A stretch of DNA of 64,000 bases. It comes from Scatomonas sp963930955. GTDB taxonomy: Bacteria; Bacillota; Clostridia; Lachnospirales; Lachnospiraceae. The stretch's first letter is position 1. The number at the start of each line of letters is the position of its first letter. Below the pieces are notes generated by a model. It was not told where the DNA came from, did no database searches, and saw nothing but the letters and a program-made list of their open reading frames with translations. Position numbers and translations under genes: made by a program. The stretch spans positions 620,001 through 684,000 of the forward strand of contig OZ006967.1 of the NCBI GenBank assembly GCA_963930955.1, given 5' to 3'. Of the stretch, positions 53,667-62,100 are shown piece after piece.

Positions 53667-54968
53667 CTATAATCTGCAATATACCGAGGATAAAAAAGTG
53701 GTTCCTTTCGCCTCAAAGCGGGCATCCCCCTGGTGGGCTTTTGCCACGGCCCGGATGGAGCTGAGGCCCACGCCGGGTGCGCCCGCACGCTTGCTGGAGA
53801 GAAATTTCCCGTCCTCCTGCCGCGCCTGCCCGTCAAAGCTGTTGTCCATGGTGATGGTCAGGACGCCGTACTCCAGGGAGCTGTTCAGCCGGATAAATTT
53901 CTTGCCCTCAGCCATGCGTCTGCAGGCTTCCACCCCGTTTTCCAGCAGATTGGCGAACACGACACACAGGGCGCGGTCATCCAAATTTTTGTTCTGCGCG
54001 GGGACCGTCAGCCGGGCGGTAAAGGCAATGCCCTCCCTCTTACAGCGGGAGGCGTAGTGGGACACCACCGCATTGACGGTGGGGTTTTCGCAATAGTCCC
54101 GGACGGCGGTGGGGATGTCCCGGATCAGTTTAGAGAGATAGGCGGCCAGCCTGGGGTTCTCGTCTCCGGCCATGGCCTGGATCGCGGTCAGATGGTGGCG
54201 CAGGTCGTGGCGCATCTGCCGGGTCTGTTCGGCGGTCTCCATGAGGAGTTGGCCGCGCTTGCTCTGCTCCGAGGTCTGTATCTCCAGAAGTTCTTTATCA
54301 AACATCAACTGCTGCTCCAGAGCCACCTGTCTGCGCAGACTCTCCAGGGATTGCAGCAGGACATAGTAGGTCACCATCACGCAGATCAGCAGACTGACCC
54401 GGAAAAAGAGAAATTCCCAGCGTTCCGCGCTGTCCTGCCGGTAGGCGTTGGTGAACAGAATGGTCATCACGGTGAGCAGACCCGGCACCAGCCAGATCAC
54501 CCGCCACAACCTGGGGGCATCGGTCTGGTAGATCTGTCGCATGGACGGTCCACACACCCGAAAAAGCAGCGGCAGGAAGATTGCGGCTAAGAGCAAGGCG
54601 CACACGCTGCTCTCCCAGCTCTGGGAGAGGGTGGAAAACAGCCGGACGGTCAGGAAGGACGAAATGCCCCGGATCAGCAGCAGGTAGTCCACCGTGAGGA
54701 TAAAAACTGAGAGCAGCCGGAAAAAGTCCAGCCGGGAGCAGCAAAGGTAGATCACAAAGCCGAGGAAGGAAAACAGAATTTCCAGACCGCGAAAGCCGAT
54801 ACCATTGGCAATGCAGGCAGCGGCCGCCGCCGTTTTGCACAGGACATTGCAGAGCATCAGTACCAGCGCCGTCCTTCTGGAGCGCCAGGGAAAGTGCCAG
54901 AGCAAAGCCAGGGGCAGGACATGACCGGGCAGCGTGGTACAGAAAATATAAAATACCTGCTCCATCAT
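53667..54968 (-). CDS. GHKL-family sensor histidine kinase (AgrC-like)
   Basis: 433-residue membrane kinase. Six or seven hydrophobic helices (about 5-205) form the sensor. A helical DHp-like segment follows with His254 in RQMRHDLRHHL as the likely phospho-acceptor, then a GHKL ATPase with N-box NLLENGVEAC (340-349) and G-box GVGLSSI (399-405). The layout matches AgrC/VirS-type quorum or peptide sensors (HATPase_c_5). The ATG overlaps the regulator stop by four bases, so the pair is translationally coupled. No agrB or agrD gene for a pheromone is visible nearby. The protein ends normally, just before the recombinase remnant. Confidence 0.88.
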   Translation of the reverse strand: MMEQVFYIFCTTLPGHVLPLALLWHFPWRSRRTALVLMLCNVLCKTAAAAACIANGIGFRGLEILFSFLGFVIYLCCSRLDFFRLLSVFILTVDYLLLIRGISSFLTVRLFSTLSQSWESSVCALLLAAIFLPLLFRVCGPSMRQIYQTDAPRLWRVIWLVPGLLTVMTILFTNAYRQDSAERWEFLFFRVSLLICVMVTYYVLLQSLESLRRQVALEQQLMFDKELLEIQTSEQSKRGQLLMETAEQTRQMRHDLRHHLTAIQAMAGDENPRLAAYLSKLIRDIPTAVRDYCENPTVNAVVSHYASRCKREGIAFTARLTVPAQNKNLDDRALCVVFANLLENGVEACRRMAEGKKFIRLNSSLEYGVLTITMDNSFDGQARQEDGKFLSSKRAGAPGVGLSSIRAVAKAHQGDARFEAKGTTFLSSVYCRL

Positions 54969-55687
54969 CTCTCCCCCCTTGTCCGTGCAAACAGAAAGTC
55001 CTCATAGGCTCGTTTGGCCTTGGAACGGTTGGGACGGCTGATGGGGACGTTTTTTCCATCCGCCATCTCATAGCACTGATATTCCTCGTTGATCCCCCGG
55101 ACAAAGGCCAGATTGACGCAGTAGCTTTTGTGAGGGCAGAAAAAGGGCTGCCCCTCCAGCTGGGGCAGCAGGTCGGACAGCTTGCCATAGAGCTGGAGCG
55201 TGCCGCCGTCCCTGCGATACAGAAACACATGATGGGCCTTCTGCTCCAGATAGAAAAGCTCGGAAAGGGGGATTTTTTGCGCCTCGCCGCCTTGCCGGAT
55301 GGTCAGCCGGGGAGCGCTGTCCCTTTGCAGCTTCACCAGATGCAGCAGGTCGTTGATGTCTTTTTGCCGTACAGGCTTTTCCAAGTATTTCAGCACCGAA
55401 AGGCGGTAGCTCTCCAGGGTATGCTCGGTGCTGGTGGTGGTAAAGGCGATGGGGATTGTTTCGTCCATCTCCCTTATTTTCCGTACCGCCTCCACGCCGG
55501 TCATGCCGTCCATATAAATATCCATCAGCAGCAGATCGAACCCGCCGGGGCGGAACGCTTCCAGCAGTTCCTCACTGTTGGCGAACTGGGCGCAAACGGT
55601 GGCGATGGGGGCCTGTTCCAGCAGGGCGAGCAGGGCTTCCCGTTCCTCCGGCAGATCATCGCAAATGGCAAGTCGTAGTGGTTCCAT
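54965..55687 (-). CDS. LytTR-family response regulator (AgrA-like)
   Basis: 240 residues. An N-terminal receiver domain has acidic pocket Asp10-Asp11, phospho-acceptor Asp56 (LLLMDIYMDG) and a conserved Lys near residue 110 (KYLEKPV). A C-terminal LytTR DNA-binding domain (about 140-235) includes FYLEQKAHHVFLYRRDG. LytTR regulators bind direct repeats upstream of virulence, bacteriocin or surface genes. It is first in the operon with the kinase and divergent from the small protein and surface-protein genes, which are plausible targets. AGGAGGAAG precedes the ATG. Confidence 0.9.
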   Translation of the reverse strand: MEPLRLAICDDLPEEREALLALLEQAPIATVCAQFANSEELLEAFRPGGFDLLLMDIYMDGMTGVEAVRKIREMDETIPIAFTTTSTEHTLESYRLSVLKYLEKPVRQKDINDLLHLVKLQRDSAPRLTIRQGGEAQKIPLSELFYLEQKAHHVFLYRRDGGTLQLYGKLSDLLPQLEGQPFFCPHKSYCVNLAFVRGINEEYQCYEMADGKNVPISRPNRSKAKRAYEDFLFARTRGER

Positions 55688-55711
55688 GGTTTTTCTTCCT
55701 CCTGATTTCCT

Positions 55712-55740
55712 ATTTTACACCCGATGCACAAAAATGTCAA
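55712..55740 (-). promoter_or_regulatory. Promoter of the two-component operon
   Basis: Minus strand TTGACA (55735-55740), a 17-base spacer and TAAAAT (55712-55717). Facing it, the rightward genes have only a weak -10 (TAAAAT near 55808) without a good -35, as expected for an activator-dependent promoter. GTAC-centred motifs at 55749 and 55782, 33 bases apart, are possible regulator sites. Confidence 0.65.
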
Positions 55741-55859
55741 TTTGTCAAGTACCAGTTTTGCCGCGGGTTGCGGCATCTCTCGTACTGGAAAGAGGCACAA
55801 AAATCCCATAAAATATTTCTAATAGCGCAACGAGAGCGCAGCCGAAGAAAGGAGAGATC

Positions 55860-56171
55860 ATGGTCAAAGCATACTTTACCGCCTGCGAGCAGGCGTTTCC
55901 AGCCAAACGCACCCAGCTGAGGCGGCTCTCCCTGGTTCTGCGCCGGGGCGGAGTGGAGCACATGGAGCAGCTTTGCGCCATACAGCGGGCAGGACCGGAA
56001 AAGTTGTTGGAAATCCGATCAATCGGGGCAAAGAGCCTGCCGCTGATTGCGGCGGTCTGCGCCCGATATGAAGAAAATAAGACACCATCACAAGGGGGCG
56101 CCCCCTTGCGTGAGACAGTTTCCTGTCTGACGCAGGAATGCCCTACTGCTTTAAGGAGGAAGAAAATTTGA
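55860..56171 (+). CDS. Small protein with helix-hairpin-helix / RNAP alpha-CTD-like segment
   Basis: 103-residue basic protein that I do not recognise as a named family. Residues about 35-68 (LCAIQRAGPEKLLEIRSIGAKSLPLI) resemble the helix-hairpin-helix of the RNA polymerase alpha C-terminal domain, which suggests nucleic-acid or protein binding. The C-terminal 30 residues look unstructured. An AAAGGAGAG ribosome binding site precedes the ATG. Its stop overlaps the TTG start of the giant surface protein (TTGA), implying coupled translation and possibly a shared function or a purely regulatory upstream frame. Confidence 0.6.
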   Translation: MVKAYFTACEQAFPAKRTQLRRLSLVLRRGGVEHMEQLCAIQRAGPEKLLEIRSIGAKSLPLIAAVCARYEENKTPSQGGAPLRETVSCLTQECPTALRRKKI

Positions 56172-59100
56172 AACAAAAATGGAAGCGGCCACTGGCGCTG
56201 CTCTTGTCAGTGGCCATGATGTTTTCCATATCCGGTACACCTGTGTACGCTGCGGATATGGAAACAGGGGCTTCCGCTGTATGCCCCCATCATGTGCACG
56301 ATGAGACCTGCGGCTATTCCGAGGGTACGCCTTGCACCCACGAACACACCGACGATTGTTACACCCTCGTGACCCAGTGTGTCCATGAGCATACGGCGGA
56401 GTGTTACAGCGACGGGATACTCCCTGCCGAGGGCGAAGAAAAAGCAGCCGATGCCTGTACCCATGTGTGCAGCGAGGAAAGCGGCTGCATCACAAAAGAA
56501 TTGAACTGTCCGCACGTCCACGATGAGACCTGCGGCTATTCCGAGGGAAGTCCCTGCACCTTTGACCCGTCGGACTGCGAACTCTGCAACCCGACGGACA
56601 GCGGCGAACCGGAAGGTCCGGCGGAATGTACCTGTGAGACCCTTTGCACGGCGGACAGTGTCAATCCTGACTGTCCCGTCTGTTCGGCGGAGGGTGCGGA
56701 CCTGACCGCCTGCGCCGGAACCGTGGAGGAAGGAGATGCTGCAAAGGAAACGGATCCCGCCCAGAACCCGGCGGAACAGACCATCCTCTCCTGGGAGTGG
56801 ATCGGGGCGGACAGCCTGAATGAGGGCGTCCTGGCCTTGCCCGGCGTCAGCGCAGAAAACCCCGTGGATCTTGACGCAGTGGTTTCTATGCTGCCCACCG
56901 GCGTCACCGCCACGGTAGACGGCAGCGCCGATCCGGTGGAGCTGGCCCTCACTTGGTCCTGCAGGGACTTCCCGGAGACGGCCTCCGCCGGCGAATACAC
57001 CTTTACGGCTGCCCTGCCCGAGGGTTATGCCCTGGGCGACGAGGCGGCCAGCCTTGCCGTGTCTGTGGTGCTGGGCGGGGGCACGACGCTGGAGATCACC
57101 CCCAGCCAGCCCGCCGGCAACGGCATAAGCGGTGATCCCTACCGCATCACCAATGCGGCGGAACTGCTCTGGTTTGCGCAGGCGGTCAATAATGGCAGCA
57201 ACAGCGCCTGGGCCACCCTGCAAAACGACATCGACCTGAGCGGCGCGGCCTGGGCGCCCATCACAACATACAGCGGCACCTTTGACGGCCAGGGCCACAC
57301 CATCGACAGCCTGGTGTTGGAGCTGACGACGGACAGCACAGGCGACACATACGCGGGCTTTTTGGGCGAACTGAGCGGCACCATCCAAAACCTGACCCTG
57401 GGCGAGGGCTGCCGTATTGCTGCTGTCAGCACCGCTAGTTTCGGGCAACTGTACACAGGCGGTATCTGCGGCGAGAACAGCGGCACCATCCAGAACTGCA
57501 TCAACCGCGGCACCGTCACCGTCACGGCGCCTGCACCGTTTACAGGCGGCATCTGCGGCTACAACAACGGCGGCACCATCCAGAACTGCGCCAACACCGG
57601 CAATATCAACGTTACGGGTACTTTGCTCCTGACCCAGGCAGGCGGCATCTGCGGCTACAACATCAGCGGCACCATCGAGGGCTGCTTCAATACCGGCATG
57701 GTCAGCGCCTCCGCCAGTGGATGGTGTTATGCGGGCGCCATCTGCGGCGATAGCGGCACCACCATCACCAACTGCTACTGGCAGGAGGGCACCGCCGACA
57801 AGGGCATCGGCTCCGGTACGGACAATACGGTATCCAAGCCCGCCGACGATTTTGCCTCCGGCGCGGTGTGCTACCTGCTCAACGGTTCCACCAGCCAGGG
57901 CGACTTGGCCTGGTTCCAGACCCTGGGCGAGGGCGGCGACGACGCCCCCGTGCCGGACAGCAGCCACGGCATCGTCTATGCCCAGCTGAACTGCATGGGC
58001 GGGCTCTTCGGCGTCTATGGCAACAGCGAATTTATGGAAACCCCCCATAGCCCTGAGAACGGCATCTGCACTGTCTGCAAAAGCTACTACGAACCCGCGG
58101 AGAAGAACAGCGATGGCGTCTACCAGATCGAAAATGCCGGCAACCTGTTCTGGTTCGCGGCGCTGGTCAACGGCACCCTGACCGACGGCACGGCGCAGAA
58201 TAAGAGCGCCAATGCGGTGCTGATGAACGATATCACCATTCCCGACGGTTACATCTGGACCCCCATCGGCAACGGGTCTATCGTTTACACTGGCACCTTT
58301 GACGGCCAGGGCCACACCATCAGCGGCATGACCATCGAAAACGCCGCCAGCTATTCCGGCCTGTTCGGCAACAGCGAGGGCACCATCAAAAGTTTCACCC
58401 TGACAGGAAGCATCACCGTCACAACCAACGACGTCCGCTCCGTGGCAGGCGTGGCCGGCTATATGAAGAACACCCAAAATGCGGGCGGCACCGTCTCCGA
58501 TGTGGTCTGCGGCGTGGACATCACCGTGACCTCGACGGACACCCACCACATTGGCGGCATCGTTGGCTCCCTGGGCCAGAGCAGCTCCGGAATGGCGATG
58601 GTGGAGCGGTGCCTTTACACCGGGACGCTCAAGGCATCTGAGATCGTGGACTGCCAGGGCGGCATCGCGGGCTACGCCCAAACCGCCGCCATCCGGGACT
58701 GCGGCAATCAGGGCGACGTCACGGGAACGGGCAAGGAATCCCCTCTGGGCGGCATCCTGGGCTATTGCAACAGCAGCGGTGTTTCCGTGACAAACTGTTA
58801 TAACACCGGCAGCGTGGTAAAAAGCAACGGCACCGGCCAGGGCGCCATCATCGGTATGAACAACAACGACAGAGCTGCGGTCTCCAACTGCTACTGGCTG
58901 GAGGGCACCGCCGACAAAGGCATCGGCTCCGGTACGGACAATACGGTATCCAAGCCTGCCGACGATTTTGCCTCCGGCGAGGTGTGCTACCTGCTCAACA
59001 ACTCCGTGTCCGGCGATGATAACATCTGGCGCCAGAATCTGGGCGAGGACGGCGACGACGCCCCCGTGCCGGACAGCACCCATGGCATCGTCTACCGCAA

Positions 59101-62100
59101 CTACATCGACTGCACCCACTACGGGTTCGGCAACCAAGATACGACTCCCGATCCCCAGAACCATAGCTACAGCAACGGCTTCTGCGAATACTGCGGCCAG
59201 TACGAGCCCGCCACTCTGGAGGGGGATACCTACAAGATCTCCAACGCCGGACAGCTGTTCTGGCTTGCGGCCCTGGTCAACGGCACCCTGGAGGGCGTGG
59301 AACAAAAAGCCGTCGCCAATGCGGTGCTGATGAACGACATCACCATCCCCAGCGACGAGAGCGGTACCTACAACTGGACCCCCATCGGCAGCGAGAACAT
59401 CCCCTATACAGGCATCTTTGACGGCCAGGGCCACACCATCGACCACCTGACGATCAACAGCACCGCCGACTACCAGGGTCTTGTGGGCTATCTGGGCGAG
59501 GGCGGCAAGCTCCAAAACCTGACGATGGGCAAGAACTGCTCGGTCACCGGCGGCAACTATGTGGGCGGTATCTGCGGCTACAGCGAAAACGGCACCATCG
59601 CCAACTGCACCAACAGCGGCGCGGTCACCGGCAGCGACTATGTGGGCGGCATCTGCGGCGCTAACAACGGCACCCTCCAAAACTGCTATAACACCGGCGC
59701 AGTCACCGGCGGCGATGCGGGCGGCATCTGCGGCACCAACAATGGCACCATCACCAACTGCTACTGGCTGGAGGGCACCGCTGCCGCCGGTATCGGCAGC
59801 GGCAGCGGCGAAGCCACCAGCAAAAACGAAACGGAATTCGCCTCCGGCGAGGTGTGCTTCCTGCTCAACGGTTCCACCAGCCAGGGCGACCTGGCCTGGT
59901 TCCAGACCCTGGGCGAGGGCGGCGACACTCTCCCCGTGCTGGACAGCACCCGCGGCGTGGTCTATGCCCAATATTTCTGCGACGGCAAGACCCTCACCGG
60001 CTACTATGCCAACAACAACGACTTCCCCGAAACCATCCACAACTTTGATAAGGATGGCTTCTGCACCTTCGGCGACCATTACCAGCCCGCCGAGCAAGAT
60101 GGGGAGGGCGTATACCAGATCACCAACGCCGGGCAGCTGTTCTGGTTTGCCGCCCTGGTCAACGGGGACACCACCTATGCCGAGTTCGATGCGCAGGATA
60201 CCGCCGCCAAGGCGGTGCTGATGAAGGACATCATCATCCCCGAGGGCCGCAACTGGACCCCCATCGGCAATTACAGTACAAGCGACAGCCTCAAATACAC
60301 CGGTGCTTTTGACGGCGACGGCCACACCATCCAGGGCATGGTGGTCAACAACCCGAACAGCGACTACCAGGGCCTTGTGGGCTACCTGGGCGAGGGCGGC
60401 ACCATCAAGGACCTGACCATGGGCGAAACCTGCTCGGTCACCGGCAACAAGTATGTGGGCGGCGTCTGCGGCGAAATCAACAGCGGCACCATCCAAAACT
60501 GCACCAACAACGGCACCGTCACCGGCAGCGGCGACGACGTGGGCGGCATCTGCGGCTACAGCTGCTACGGCTCCATCGAGACCTGCACCAACAGCGGCAC
60601 CGTCACCGGCAACAACTCTGTGGGCGGCGTCTGCGGCTACAACAAAACCGGCACCGTTACCAGCTGCACCCACAACGGCAATGTCACCGGCAACAGCGAC
60701 AATGTGGGCGGTGTCTGCGGTTACAACGAAAGCGGCACCCTCTCCAGCTGCACCCACAACGGCAATGTCATCGGCAACAGCGACAATGTGGGCGGCATCT
60801 GTGGCTACAACGAAAACGGCACCCTCCAGAACTCTACCAACGAGGGCAATGTCAAGGGCTACAGCGACAATGTGGGCGGCGTCTGCGGCTACAGCGAAGG
60901 CGGCTCCATCCAGAACTGCACCAACAACGGCACCGCCGAGATCTCCGGCTCCTTTGTATACTATGTGGGCGGCATCTGCGGCCAAAACAACGGCGGCGCC
61001 ATCGCCAACTGCACCAACAGCGGCACCGTCACCACCAGCAGCAGCTATGCGGGCGGCATCTGCGGCCGAAACTACCAAGGCACCATCACCGGCTGCACCA
61101 ACAACGGCGCCGTCACCGCCGGCGGCAGCTATGTGGGCGGCATCTGCGGCCAAAACTACAGCGGCACCATCGAAACCAGCTATAACCGCGGCAATGTCAC
61201 CGGCAACAGCGACTATGTGGGCGGTGTCTGCGGCTACAACAGCGGCACCATCGAAACCAGCTATAACCGCGGCGATGTTGACGGCGGCACTGTGGGCGGT
61301 GTCTGCGGCAGAAATCTCGGCAACATTCAGAGCTGTTACAACGCCGGTTGGATCACCGGCGGCGGCTTTGTGGGCAGTGTCTGCGGCAACAACAACCACA
61401 CCATCACCAACTGCTACTGGCTGGATTCCACCTGTACCATCGGGGTCGGCGATGGTGGCGGCAGTGCGACGGTAAAAACCGCCCCCCAGTTTGCCTCCGG
61501 CGAGGTGACCTGGCTGCTCAACGGTTCCACCAGCGAGGGTACTCTGGTCTGGTTCCAGACCCTGGGCGAGGGCGGCGATGACTTCCCCTTGCTGGACAAC
61601 ACCCACGGCGTGGTCTATAAACTTGACGGCGGCTACGCCAACGAAGACCACGAGCACAGCTACACCGACAGAGGCTTCTGCCAAATCTGCGGGGCATACC
61701 AGCCCGCCGACCTCCAAGACGGCGTCTACCAGATCACCAACGCAGGCAACCTCTTCTGGTTTGCGGCGCGGGTCAACGGCGACGGGAAGATACAGGATGC
61801 CGCGGCAAACGCGGCGCTGACCGCCGATATCGACCTGAGCGGCCGCACCATGGGGGCCATCGGCAGCGAGGCCACCCCCTACACCGGAACCTTTGACGGC
61901 GCGGGCCACACCATCGACGGCCTCCGTCTCCAAGGCGCTGGCGACAGCTGGGGCTTCGTGCGCTGCCTGGGCGAGGGCGGCAAGATCCAAAACCTGACCA
62001 TGGGCGCAGACTGCTCGGTCACCGCCAGCGGCAGCTATGTGGGCGTTTTCTGCGGCCTAAACAACGGGGGCACCCTCACCGGCTGCACCAACCGGGGTAC

